The notes beneath the pieces were generated by a model. It worked only from the letters and a program-made list of their open reading frames with translations. It was not told the DNA's origin and made no database searches. Below are positions 7,885 to 16,431 of a DNA stretch of 57,231 nt, piece by piece. The stretch is from an uncultured cyanobacterium. Lineage in GTDB: Bacteria > Cyanobacteriota > Vampirovibrionia > Vampirovibrionales > JAGQHJ01. The stretch lies in NCBI GenBank assembly GCA_937922745.1, contig CALAJO010000049.1, forward strand, positions 1 through 57,231, written 5' to 3'. Position numbers and translations under genes: made by a program. Position 1 is the first letter of the stretch. The number at the start of each line of letters is the position of its first letter.

Positions 7885-9009
7885 ATGGTTACGCTCACCA
7901 CCCAGCTTACCAAATTGTGTCAATGGTCACTCAATAGCCTGCTTCCGCCCAGCCAGCACACGCATCTGCCGCCGCTGCCGCGAAACCTCAAGTCCATTGC
8001 CGTCATCCCCCCGTATTTTATTGGGGATACCATTTTAGCCAGCACTTTTTTAAACAACCTTCGCCGTAATTACCCCAAGTTTACCCGCATTTTCTGGATT
8101 ACGCAGCAACGCTACTTCGGCCTTTTCGACAGCCAGGCGCAGCCCTTTCACCAGGTCGTGGAGCCCGATACCATTGCAGATCGCAAAGCCCTGCTGGAAG
8201 ATCTGAATTGTGACGCGGTGTTTATCCTGCGATATTCCATCCCATGGGCCATCGCGGTTAAGGAGGCCGGCGTGCGGTACCGGATCGGGCTTGACTTGCA
8301 GCGGCTAGGGCTCACCAAAATGCGCAGCTGGTCGCATTTGCTCACACATCCGGTTTCCTCCGGCACTTTCGATTCACCGGTCCACCAGATTGAACTGTAC
8401 GGGCAGATGCTTCAGCAGCTGGGCCTGCGCTGGGATCCCCATGCACGACCGGTGATTGCCCTAAACCCTGAAGATCGTCAGGATGCCTGCCGTCTTCTGA
8501 AAAGTACGAAATCCCCGCGGTTTATGCTGCATATTACCGCGGGTTCCCCGGGGAAGCGATGGCCCTTATCTCACTGGGCCACATTGCTGGACGATATTAA
8601 ACGACACTTCCCAGATGCGACGTTTCTGGCTTGCGGCACCCAGGCCGACCGATCGGTTTATGAGACGCTGGAAATGATGTCCGCGGTTCATATCGAGAAC
8701 CTTTGCGGGCAAACCAGCCTTCGGCAAACCGCCGCGCTAGCCAAATTTTCCGATATGGTGATCACGCTGGATACCTCTATCGCACACATTGCCGCCGCAG
8801 TGGATACCCCCCGGCTTGTCGTGCTGTATGGCCCTACCAATTTTATGCAGTGGGCACCCATGGCTTCCGGGCATACCCGCTTGGAGAAAGTCTACCTCGA
8901 TATGCCTTGCCGCCCCTGTATTACCCGCACCTGCTATCATCAGTCGTGCCTCAAGAAAATGACGCCGGATCGGGTTTTATCCCATGTTTTAAAGGCTTTT
9001 GAACGATAA
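7885..9009 (+). CDS. Glycosyltransferase family 9 (heptosyltransferase-like)
   Basis: A 374-residue GT-B fold enzyme of the ADP-heptose:LPS heptosyltransferase family. The N-terminal strand and glycine loop are IAVIPPYFIGDTILAS (about residues 38-53). The donor-binding half has LHITAGSPGKRWPLSHWA (about 222-240) and DTSIAHIAAAVDTPRLVVLY followed by GPTN (about 296-319). This family transfers a sugar, usually heptose, to the lipopolysaccharide core on the cytoplasmic side of the inner membrane. The C-terminal tail has several Cys (PCRPC, TCYHQSC), a pattern often seen in WaaF-like enzymes. The exact acceptor is unknown. No other LPS gene lies next to it. Confidence 0.88.
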   Translation: MVTLTTQLTKLCQWSLNSLLPPSQHTHLPPLPRNLKSIAVIPPYFIGDTILASTFLNNLRRNYPKFTRIFWITQQRYFGLFDSQAQPFHQVVEPDTIADRKALLEDLNCDAVFILRYSIPWAIAVKEAGVRYRIGLDLQRLGLTKMRSWSHLLTHPVSSGTFDSPVHQIELYGQMLQQLGLRWDPHARPVIALNPEDRQDACRLLKSTKSPRFMLHITAGSPGKRWPLSHWATLLDDIKRHFPDATFLACGTQADRSVYETLEMMSAVHIENLCGQTSLRQTAALAKFSDMVITLDTSIAHIAAAVDTPRLVVLYGPTNFMQWAPMASGHTRLEKVYLDMPCRPCITRTCYHQSCLKKMTPDRVLSHVLKAFER

Positions 9010-9090
9010 GATAGCATAAAACAGCATGATAATCAGGCAATTTCGTTATGTTGATTGTTTTTATTATTTTAATTAATGAAAGAGGATCTT

Positions 9091-9252
9091 ATGTACATCA
9101 ATTCTTTTCTTCCCCTGCTAAAACCCAGCCAGAGTCAGGTTGCCAGCAGTGTTCCCGGCAAGTTCAACCCCACATTCCCGGCGAGTCAGTGGAGTGGCCT
9201 TAGTGGTGTCACCGTGGCGCAGACACAAGGCTCAAACAAAAACCGCACCTAA
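9091..9252 (+). CDS. 53-residue peptide A, first of a tandem paralogous pair
   Basis: A short gene with a good ribosome-binding site (AGAGGATCTT) before ATG. The product begins MYINSFLPLLKPSQSQV, has a variable middle containing SQWSGLS, and ends VAQTQGSNKNRT. It is rich in Ser, Gln and Pro, lacks Cys and acidic residues, and has a single short hydrophobic patch (FLPLL) near the N-terminus. Peptide B, 26 bases downstream, matches it at about 30 of 53 positions, concentrated at both ends. The pairing, the ribosome-binding sites and the conserved ends show that these are real genes. Function is unknown. Confidence 0.82.
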   Translation: MYINSFLPLLKPSQSQVASSVPGKFNPTFPASQWSGLSGVTVAQTQGSNKNRT

Positions 9253-9278
9253 CACAATTAATATAAAGGAGTATTAAT

Positions 9279-9440
9279 ATGTACATCAGCACGTTTTTAC
9301 CCCTGCTAAAACCCAGCCAGAGCCAGGTTACCAGTAACACCTCCCAACTACAAAAACCTGCACTTCCTGTTGCTCAATGGGGTAGTATCAGCAACCCTAA
9401 CTTGGCGCAAACGCAAGGTTCAGAAAGAAACAGGACATGA
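9279..9440 (+). CDS. 53-residue peptide B, tandem paralogue of peptide A
   Basis: It has a strong ribosome-binding site (AAAGGAGTATTAAT) before ATG. The product begins MYISTFLPLLKPSQSQV, has a different middle (with VAQWGSIS), and ends LAQTQGSERNRT. Length is identical to peptide A. The DNA of the conserved N-terminal block is almost the same in both copies, which suggests a recent duplication, while the middle has diverged. The two probably form one transcript, convergent with leuB only 16 bases away. No transporter, immunity or modification gene is adjacent, so a bacteriocin or signal-peptide role is only a guess. Confidence 0.82.
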   Translation: MYISTFLPLLKPSQSQVTSNTSQLQKPALPVAQWGSISNPNLAQTQGSERNRT

Positions 9441-9456
9441 TACCAACCCTGTGTCC

Positions 9457-10551
9457 TTAGACAGGCTGGGTTGCGGTCTGGCAGCGCTGGACGGCGCGCT
9501 TAGCAATTTCATCGCCCATTTGGGAAGTGCCGATAATCTGTGAGCCAGGCTCCGCGATATCATACGTCCGGAATCCGTCGTTTAGGGTATCCAGCACGGC
9601 CTCGTCAATCCAGCGGGCGGCCTGGGGCAGGTTAAAGCTGTAATCCAGCATCATTGCCGCGGACATAATGGTGGCAATCGGGTTCACTTTGTCTTGTCCA
9701 GCATACTTCGGCGCACTCCCATGGGAGGGCTCATACAAGGCGCGCTTGCCTTCGCCCAGGCTGGCGCTTGCCAGCATACCCAGCGAGCCGGTAAGCATGG
9801 ACGCTTCATCCGAGAGGATATCGCCGAAGGTGTTTTCGGTCAGCATCACGTCAAACTGCTTGGGGTTGCGAATAAGCTGCATAGACGCGTTATCTACGTA
9901 CATATGGCTCAGTTCCACATCCGTGTACTGTTTTGCCACGTCTTCCACCGTATCCCGCCAAAGCTGGGAGCTGCTTAATACATTGGCCTTGTCCACCGAA
10001 CACAGCTTTTTAGAACGCTTTTGGGCAAGCTGGAACGCGACATGGGCAATACGCTCAATTTCCGGCCTGGTGTAGAGCATGGTGTCGTAGGCTCTATCCG
10101 CTTCGCGGGCGCGAGGCTTACCAAAATACAACCCGCCGGTTAATTCGCGAACGACCATAATATCAATGCCATCCACGATTTCAGGCTTTAAAGTGGACGC
10201 ATGCAGCAGCGGCCGATAGGCTTTGACCGGGCGCAGGTTGGCAAACAGCTCCATTGCCTTGCGAATTTGTAGGAGCCCTTGCTCCGGGCGTCGTTCCGGC
10301 TCGATGTTGTCCCACTTGTAATCTCCCACAGCCCCGAGGTAAACCGCGTCAGAGGCCATGGCGAGTTGCAGCGTCTCATCCGGTAGCGGGACACCGCTAT
10401 TCTCCAGGCCAGCCCCGCCAATATGCGCATACTGTAATTCGAAGCGGACGTTTAGATGTACCTCAAGCGCCTTGATGACTTTAATTCCCTGCTCTACGAT
10501 TTCCGGGCCGATACCATCCCCGGGAAGCACTGCAATCTTGTATTCAGTCAC
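9457..10551 (-). CDS. leuB: 3-isopropylmalate dehydrogenase
   Basis: Oxidative decarboxylation of 3-isopropylmalate in leucine synthesis, NAD-dependent and cytoplasmic. It is full length (about 364 residues). Family marks are [10 protein letters not shown] at the N-terminus, [14 protein letters not shown], the catalytic Tyr and Lys in [13 protein letters not shown] and [12 protein letters not shown], and the signature [23 protein letters not shown] 10551 is chosen with GGAGG eight bases upstream; TTG one codon earlier is also possible. No leuA, leuC or leuD lies beside it in the window. Confidence 0.96.
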   Translation of the reverse strand: MTEYKIAVLPGDGIGPEIVEQGIKVIKALEVHLNVRFELQYAHIGGAGLENSGVPLPDETLQLAMASDAVYLGAVGDYKWDNIEPERRPEQGLLQIRKAMELFANLRPVKAYRPLLHASTLKPEIVDGIDIMVVRELTGGLYFGKPRAREADRAYDTMLYTRPEIERIAHVAFQLAQKRSKKLCSVDKANVLSSSQLWRDTVEDVAKQYTDVELSHMYVDNASMQLIRNPKQFDVMLTENTFGDILSDEASMLTGSLGMLASASLGEGKRALYEPSHGSAPKYAGQDKVNPIATIMSAAMMLDYSFNLPQAARWIDEAVLDTLNDGFRTYDIAEPGSQIIGTSQMGDEIAKRAVQRCQTATQPV

Positions 10552-10752
10552 CAAACAATCCTCCGCTTCGCTATGACGTTTCTCTTATCTAAACATAAAA
10601 TGCCTTCCGGTTCTAACCATAGCGATTTGCAATCTCCATGTTAAAGAATGTAACGGTTTAGTGGATATTCAAAGGATTTAGTAAATATATCCATTTTATT
10701 TGTTTTTATTACATTATCAAGTCCAGGTTAATGTGTGATGAGGTTCATGAAG

Positions 10753-11958
10753 ATGGTCAGCTTTTCCACAATGCAACAGAATCCCTTCAACAAAACGCTT
10801 CTCACCCGCCGCAAGGATCAGCCCGTCGCCGCGCCGGTGGCCCAGGCCGTTACGTTTCCACTGAACGGCACCTATCGCTTAAGCGATTTACTGCAGGCCT
10901 ATAATATGGATTTGGATACGACCCGGCTTCCGGAAAGTAACCGCACCCTACGCGAATACCTGAATGATATGGGTGTCCGTTCCGCAGACCAGGTTCAGCT
11001 CAAGATTGACCCCTCCGAGACGCCGGAACAGCGGATGACGCGTTGGGGTTTCCCCACCGATCGCTCCTTTTCAATTGATACCCGGCAGGAATTTACCAAC
11101 CTGACCCTGGCGACCTTCGAGAGCTTTTTCACGGTCAACAAGGATGCCCCGCCGCCCGTTTCCCATAACCAGCTTAGCAATACGGACAACTTTGCCAATG
11201 CATTGTTTCGGGAAGTTCTGGGCCATGACTTGTATGTGGCAACGGAAAACAGAAAGGGCCAGGAAACCGGCCTTGCCGATGGCAGTGTGCTGTTTGAAAC
11301 CGCTTTTGCCCCGCACCAAACCAGCAATGCCGGGCTGATCCGTAACCATGCCACATTCCTCTCCCACCTCGATATTTTGCGGTTTGATGCCCAGGACGGC
11401 AAATTAAACGGCCACGAGCAAAAGGTCAAAACCGCCTACTTCTTTGACAAGGCAGCCGGAACCAATTACACGGCCGCAGTGGATCGATATTCCGTTAGTC
11501 CCAAGGCCATCCTTAATGCATCCAATCTGCAAGGCATTTCCAACTCCGCCATTTCCGAGGCGGGGCAACGGGAACTGGCAGCCCTGGCAGGAACCTCCCT
11601 GGAAGCATTTACACGGGCAAACGTGGTTTTCCATGCCATTACTATCGGTGGGGCTTCCAATGCCGCTAGCGGCACCGTATCCCTTACCGATATGAACCGC
11701 CTGGAAGCCCAGGGTGCTTTAAGCGGTAGGGCACGCCCAGGCAGCTATGGCTTTATCAGCAGCCTCTACCCGCAAGTCTCCAAGGACTTGATGAAATCCG
11801 ACCTGGATAAGCTGGCCCAAAGTGGAACCGATGCTTTTCTCTGGGGTGATGGCGCCACCGCCGGAACCGCCGGCACGGGGAGCTTCCTGGACAAGGTTTT
11901 CTTTGACCAGTTTGGGATCTCGTCCACCCGCCTTCGCCAGAGAGGGTTGCTCGGATAG
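10753..11958 (+). CDS. Unknown protein of about 401 residues with an EF-hand-like loop
   Basis: I recognise no full-length family. It begins MVSFSTMQQNPF, the N-terminal aromatic-Ser motif seen in other accessory genes here. Early residues (TYRLSDLLQAYNMDLDTTRL, then NRTLREYLNDMGV) are helical. In the centre the segment LRFDAQDGKLNGHEQKV resembles a dockerin or EF-hand calcium loop, and TVSLTDMNRLEAQGAL may be a second, weaker loop-helix unit. A Gly/Ala/Thr linker (DGATAGTAGTGSFLD) lies near the C-terminus. There is no clear signal peptide or membrane helix. GAGG nine bases before ATG 10753 favours this start; ATG 10738 and ATG 10747 are alternatives. A strong terminator follows. Confidence 0.78.
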   Translation: MVSFSTMQQNPFNKTLLTRRKDQPVAAPVAQAVTFPLNGTYRLSDLLQAYNMDLDTTRLPESNRTLREYLNDMGVRSADQVQLKIDPSETPEQRMTRWGFPTDRSFSIDTRQEFTNLTLATFESFFTVNKDAPPPVSHNQLSNTDNFANALFREVLGHDLYVATENRKGQETGLADGSVLFETAFAPHQTSNAGLIRNHATFLSHLDILRFDAQDGKLNGHEQKVKTAYFFDKAAGTNYTAAVDRYSVSPKAILNASNLQGISNSAISEAGQRELAALAGTSLEAFTRANVVFHAITIGGASNAASGTVSLTDMNRLEAQGALSGRARPGSYGFISSLYPQVSKDLMKSDLDKLAQSGTDAFLWGDGATAGTAGTGSFLDKVFFDQFGISSTRLRQRGLLG

Positions 11959-11976
11959 AAGAAAAGGTCTACAGAC

Positions 11977-12010
11977 AAGTGCCCCGCGACAAGATGGTCG
12001 CGGGGCATTT
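11977..12010 (+). terminator. Intrinsic terminator after the 401-residue protein
   Basis: An 11-bp GC-rich stem (TGCCCCGCGAC / GTCGCGGGGCA) with a 6-base loop, extended by AAG/TTT pairing, lies 20 bases past the stop codon. Confidence 0.8.
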
Positions 12011-12281
12011 GCCTGATGATAAAAGAATTAATGATGGCTGGCAATTGAAGATTGGGCAGAAAGCCACTGATCGGCGGACAGGGCCGTTAAACCGTTGCGG
12101 TAAACCACCTTGGCTGAAGTTCGCACCCAGCGAATCCGCGACATTAATTGGGAGAAATACAGAATGCTATGGAATTTCGTGAAGCGCTAGACGACTGCCT
12201 TAAGCCGGCTTCCTCATGGCAAAAAGGGTTTCCTTGTTTAAAGTAGAGTCAGGAAAAAGGTTAATAGAGGAGTCAATTCCA

Positions 12282-12536
12282 ATGTTTGAAACCTTTATCA
12301 ACGACTACAAATATGGTAGCCGAAGCGACCGTGTGTTGATGCTTTCTCACCCGCTGCATTACCTCGGCTCCAAGCTGATGGATCTTTTGTTCTTTCGGCC
12401 TCAGGCAGCCGAAACCACAAGCTACCCAAAAACGCTTAATCGCCCGGTTACGGTACCGCAGCCAAGGCCACAGGCCAGCGTTGGAAGTTACGCATATAAA
12501 CCCTTTTATCCAAGCTCAGGCTCACTTCGTATCTAG
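12282..12536 (+). CDS. Small basic unknown protein, 84 residues
   Basis: No family is recognised. The first half is folded in character (MFETFINDYKYGSRSDRVLM, then LHYLGSKLMDLLFF). The second half is Pro/Thr/Ser-rich and probably disordered, with Tyr-Pro pairs (AYKPFYPSSGS). It has no Cys and no signal peptide. ATG 12282 is chosen because GAGGAG lies nine bases upstream; an earlier in-frame ATG at 12216 lacks a ribosome-binding site. It stands alone between a terminator and the deaminase-like gene. Confidence 0.62.
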   Translation: MFETFINDYKYGSRSDRVLMLSHPLHYLGSKLMDLLFFRPQAAETTSYPKTLNRPVTVPQPRPQASVGSYAYKPFYPSSGSLRI

Positions 12537-12710
12537 TAAAGCAGGGTTAAATCGGCACGAAAGCACATTGTGTCCGCTCTCAGCAACTTGCCGGGCTGCT
12601 TGCTCCAGGAAATAACAAAAACAGGGATCCGTCTGTTTTCATGCAGATAGGCATGGCCATGGCGGCTTTGCGGCTCGAGGAGATAACGCGGTAACGGAGC
12701 GGAGCGATAG

Positions 12711-13967
12711 GTGACGGCAAACGGCATTATTAATGTCCATACCGGCTTTTGGCCACTTTATGGCCTGTCTTCTCACGGGGCGTTGCCGGCGAATGCGCAA
12801 GAACAACCTCGCGAGCATCCTTCTGTAGCGCCGGATGGGCTGCGCTTTGGCAGGTGGACGACCTCGTTTGCCAAAAGGATGGGCGTGGATCCTGCCACAA
12901 TCCCCATTGTGGCCAGCCCTGGCATCTCCGTTGAGGAACTGGAACAGAACAAGACAACCCTGGTAGATGAGCTGATGCGCTTGCACATGGTGGCAAAGCA
13001 AAACCAGAAAAAGGCGGAGCTGGCTCCACATCGCTATCAAAACGCGTCGAATGCCTATTTTGTATCCAAGCTGGTGATGGAGGGTGGGCAGACGTTTGAA
13101 GGGGTCAATATCGAAAGCGGGCTCGAAAATACCATTTGCTCGGAGCGGGTGGCCGCAGGCAATGCCGAAACAGCCTTAAGAAACCAGCCGCTGCCGAATG
13201 ACCCGGGGCAAGCCAATCCCAAGGTTAAAATGTTGCTTCTTGCCAATCAAACCCTGGGCGGTCACGCAGCCCCGTGCCCGTGTTGCATGGAGTGGATGGG
13301 CCAGCATCGCTACTTCTCCCCGGATACGATGATCCTCAGCCTGCGAAAGGATGAGGCTTTCGGCAAGCTGGTGTTGAAAGCCACCACGCTTAAGGATATG
13401 TTGCCGCTCAACGGGCCAAAGCAACCCTCGCTGGCCAACGGCCCGGTGCAAACCCTTCCGGCGGAATACACCGGCAAGGCCCGGCAGATTATCACGCAGA
13501 AGAATATTTCAGAGTATCAATTGCGGGCCATGATGCAACAGGCCTGGCAGACCTACCATTATGCGCGAATAGGACAACTGGCGCAGAAAAACCAGGCGGC
13601 TGCCGTTTTGGTGGGCGGGCAGGTTTATGCGGCGCCCAAGCTCGGTTGGCATACCGCCCGCTTCCATGAGGATCCGGACACAACGGCAGCCACCGTCGGC
13701 ATCCAAACCCAAAATCATCGCAACGCCTGGTATGCTGCCCAAGGGTATGCCCTGGCCCCGTCTCCAAAAGTGGATGCCGTGGCGTATTACGGTGAGGATG
13801 AAAATTATCCACGGATTACAGGATTGGGCAAGATGGCCTATCCCGGGTTTGGCGGCAAGGATACCCTGGTTGTCACCATACGGAATGATCGCCTATTTGT
13901 CAGCACCATTGGCGACCATTTCAACACGGATTATTTTCCGGCATCCCAAGCAGCATCTTCCATCTAG
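12711..13967 (+). CDS. Tandem cytidine-deaminase-fold protein
   Basis: A 418-residue protein. The N-terminal 100 residues are unassigned and include the motif GLRFGRW. A cytidine-deaminase-like domain follows (about 108-215). It has FEGVNIESGLENTICSERVA, with the zinc Cys143 and proton-shuttle Glu145, and the second zinc pair Cys189/Cys192 in HAAPCPCCMEW, matching the C-x-E and P-C-x-x-C signature. A second region (about 265-400: AAVLVGGQVYAAPK, TTAATVGIQ, VDAVAYYGEDENYP) follows the same strand-helix order but lacks the Cys and Glu residues. It is probably an inactive partner domain, as in two-domain cytidine deaminases. The start is GTG with GGAG six bases upstream. Activity on free nucleosides is the parsimonious guess, but the unusual N-terminus leaves other substrates open. 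Confidence 0.75.
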   Translation: MTANGIINVHTGFWPLYGLSSHGALPANAQEQPREHPSVAPDGLRFGRWTTSFAKRMGVDPATIPIVASPGISVEELEQNKTTLVDELMRLHMVAKQNQKKAELAPHRYQNASNAYFVSKLVMEGGQTFEGVNIESGLENTICSERVAAGNAETALRNQPLPNDPGQANPKVKMLLLANQTLGGHAAPCPCCMEWMGQHRYFSPDTMILSLRKDEAFGKLVLKATTLKDMLPLNGPKQPSLANGPVQTLPAEYTGKARQIITQKNISEYQLRAMMQQAWQTYHYARIGQLAQKNQAAAVLVGGQVYAAPKLGWHTARFHEDPDTTAATVGIQTQNHRNAWYAAQGYALAPSPKVDAVAYYGEDENYPRITGLGKMAYPGFGGKDTLVVTIRNDRLFVSTIGDHFNTDYFPASQAASSI

Positions 13968-14100
13968 CATCGATTCTTTGGGCACACGTGGTTGCCGATT
14001 GCTTGTCAGGTCATAGCGAATTAGGCAGTTTACCCGCATTCGTGCAAAAAATACCTGACTATCTATTGAAATTAGCGCCGGTTATGACAACAATGGAATT

Positions 14101-15390
14101 ATGAACATCTTTGCCAATAAACGGATTGCGATCGGAATCACAGGCGGAATTGCCGCTTACAAAGCTTGCGATATGATTCGCCAGTTGTACCAAAAAGGAG
14201 CAAGCGAAGTGGTGGCTTTGATGACGCCCTCTGCGCAGACCTTTGTGACGCCGCTGACCATTGAGTCCTTAACGCGCTCCTATGTATATAAGGAAAGCAT
14301 GGAAAACTCCGAGGACGGTGTGCCCACGCATATTTCCCTGGCACAGGATATGGATGCCCTGTTGATTATGCCCGCCTCGGCCAACACGCTGGCAAAACTG
14401 GCCCACGCCATGGCGGATAATATTGTGACGACCACGGCCATTACGTTTACGGAAAAGCCGATTGTGATTGTCCCGGCAATGAATACCCGGATGTGGGAAA
14501 ACCCGCTGGTGCAAAAGAATCTGAGAATCCTGCGCTCTCAGGAGAATATTACGGTGGTGCCGCCGGAAGTGGGCGAACTGGCCTGCGGCGAATATGGCGA
14601 GGGCAAGCTGGCCTCGCTGGAAACCATTCAGCTTTATTTGTACAAGGCGCTCCATCCGCAACGCCGTTTGTATAAGGAAAAACGGGTTGTGGTGACTGCC
14701 GGCGGAACCACGGAGCCGATCGATTCGGTTCGCAGCATTACCAACCGCAGCTCCGGTAAAATGGGCGTCGCCATTGCCGACGAACTGTTTGCCATGGGCG
14801 CGGATGTGCTGCTGTTACATACCATTCCCGGCCTGGATAGGCCTTACCGCATTATTTGCCTGGAAACGGTGGAAGAGATGGCGCGATACACCAAGCGTAA
14901 TTTTAAAGAAGCTGACGGCTTGGTGATGGCCGCGGCCGTGTCGGATTTTCAGGTTTCGCCCAACCAGCGTGCCCGCATTAATGGAAAGATTAAAAAAAGC
15001 GACGAGATGATGCTGGAACTCGTTAAGACCGAGGATATCCTCGGTGAACTTGGTCCTTCGAAGAGGGAGGATCAGTTTATCGTGGGCTTTGCAGCCGAGT
15101 CCGATCATGTGTTGATGCATGCGCGTGAAAAACTGGAGCGCAAGCACTTGGATATGATCGTGGCAAATGATATTTCCCGTAGCGATATCGGCTTTGGCTC
15201 CGACGAGAATGAAGTAACGCTGCTGTTCGAGGACAAGGAGCGCATTGATCTGCCCAAGGCCTCCAAATCAATGATTGCACGTCAGCTTTTATTGCACCTT
15301 TACCAGAAATACCTGGCCCGGCGTGAGGAGGAATCGCACGACGGGGCGGAATCCGTGGAGCAGGAAAAGGCGTCCGATTCTCACGATTAG
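14101..15390 (+). CDS. coaBC: Bifunctional phosphopantothenoylcysteine decarboxylase / phosphopantothenate-cysteine ligase
   Basis: It joins cysteine to 4'-phosphopantothenate and decarboxylates the product in coenzyme A synthesis. The N-terminal flavoprotein (CoaC) domain shows GITGGIAAYKACDMIRQL, HISLAQ with the catalytic His, MPASANTLAKLAHAMADN, the PAMNTRMWENP substrate clamp and LACGEYGEGKLA. The C-terminal CoaB domain shows VTAGGTTEPIDSVRSITNRS, then SGKMG, and later AAAVSDF with the KIKK segment. Length (429) is normal; the last 30 residues are a charged tail. CoaE, the last enzyme of the pathway, lies about 13 kb away. Confidence 0.95.
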   Translation: MNIFANKRIAIGITGGIAAYKACDMIRQLYQKGASEVVALMTPSAQTFVTPLTIESLTRSYVYKESMENSEDGVPTHISLAQDMDALLIMPASANTLAKLAHAMADNIVTTTAITFTEKPIVIVPAMNTRMWENPLVQKNLRILRSQENITVVPPEVGELACGEYGEGKLASLETIQLYLYKALHPQRRLYKEKRVVVTAGGTTEPIDSVRSITNRSSGKMGVAIADELFAMGADVLLLHTIPGLDRPYRIICLETVEEMARYTKRNFKEADGLVMAAAVSDFQVSPNQRARINGKIKKSDEMMLELVKTEDILGELGPSKREDQFIVGFAAESDHVLMHAREKLERKHLDMIVANDISRSDIGFGSDENEVTLLFEDKERIDLPKASKSMIARQLLLHLYQKYLARREEESHDGAESVEQEKASDSHD

Positions 15391-15405
15391 GCTTGACTGA
15401 GCCAA

Positions 15406-16257
15406 TTACGGCGCGAGCTTGCGGCCTTCCTTGATACCGATGGTAATATAGTGATCAAACCCGGAGGCCAGGCCTTTTTTCAAGGCTTCTGCCACATCGG
15501 GATTGGCGGCGAGGTAGGCTTTTTCATTAAATAGGGCATTGGGATTGCGTCCTTCGCTCTTGCCAAATCTATTATAATGCGCAAGGGCGGTCGTGGAGCC
15601 ATTCTTAACCGCTTCGGCAACATCCGGGTAGGTTTGCAGGTAATAGGCTTCGTCAAATGCGGTAATGGGTTTTTGCTCGCCCGCTTTTGCAGCCGGTGCT
15701 GTGGTTGCCGCAGTGGCCTTAGCTGGCGGGATTTCCGGTGGAATCTGCGATTTTGCGTCCGGCTTTGCAGTCGGATCCAGCGTGGTCTTCCCAAGCAGTG
15801 CCTCAAGCCCGCCCCCGGAAAGCAGGCTTAAAGGGTTGTTCTTCATAGCGTCGCCGGGGCTCAGCAATCCCATCAGATTAGGTTTTTGCTGTCCAAGAAG
15901 CTGGCTTATGGGATCACTCGCTGTGCTTCCACCGCTCAGCAGGCTCATAGGGTTACCAATCAGGTTGGCGAGCCCGGCATTATTATCAATTACAGTAAGG
16001 CCCAATAAACGGCTTATGGCATCTCCGCCGGCGCTGGGAGCGGCGGGCGTATTATTATTCAATAAATTTGAAATGGCGGCGTCAAAAGACCCGTCCAGGA
16101 TACTGCGTTGTTTCATCATGCCGCCCAGCTCGGTTCCCAGTAGGGAGCCATACAGCGAGGAATTGTTGCCTGTGCTGGGTGTGGATATTCTTTCACTAAA
16201 ATATTCAAGTAGCGGGTTGCGATACAGGGATGCCATCGGTAGCATCGATAACAACAT
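15406..16257 (-). CDS. Unknown protein with C-terminal PDVA-type repeats
   Basis: A 283-residue protein. The N-terminal two-thirds is low-complexity, rich in Leu, Gly, Ser and Asn, with a recurring phrase near (N/D)-x-(L/I)-SLLSGG (for example GNPMSLLSGGSTASDPISQL and NNPLSLLSGGGLEALLGK). An Ala/Pro linker follows at about 175-198. The C-terminus holds two tandem units, FDEAYYLQTYPDVAEAVKNG and FNEKAYLAANPDVAEALKKG, each ending in HY-x4-G-x-x-EGR. This unit is known from cell-surface and calcium-binding-repeat proteins as a short accessory module. GAGGAG sits before the ATG. Its surface location is inferred from the module only. Confidence 0.78.
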   Translation of the reverse strand: MLLSMLPMASLYRNPLLEYFSERISTPSTGNNSSLYGSLLGTELGGMMKQRSILDGSFDAAISNLLNNNTPAAPSAGGDAISRLLGLTVIDNNAGLANLIGNPMSLLSGGSTASDPISQLLGQQKPNLMGLLSPGDAMKNNPLSLLSGGGLEALLGKTTLDPTAKPDAKSQIPPEIPPAKATAATTAPAAKAGEQKPITAFDEAYYLQTYPDVAEAVKNGSTTALAHYNRFGKSEGRNPNALFNEKAYLAANPDVAEALKKGLASGFDHYITIGIKEGRKLAP

Positions 16258-16431
16258 AAAAAGCTCCTCTCCAGTACCAATGTGATTGGTTTAATAAATT
16301 AATAAAAAATTATGCTTTCTTAAAATTGCGCTAACCCCCCGCTTTGGTTACATTGATAAACAATCCTTCGACATCGGCGCAGGATGGGGTTAAGGTAGTT
16401 TAGTCAGCAACATGACAGGAAGAGGCGACGG

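Noticed and set aside
11979-12182. 67-residue frame after the 401-residue protein
   Set aside because: It begins inside the terminator stem and has no ribosome-binding site.
15665-16285. 206-residue plus-strand frame opposite the PDVA-repeat gene
   Set aside because: The minus-strand gene has a clear ribosome-binding site and recognisable repeats; the plus-strand frame is its mirror.
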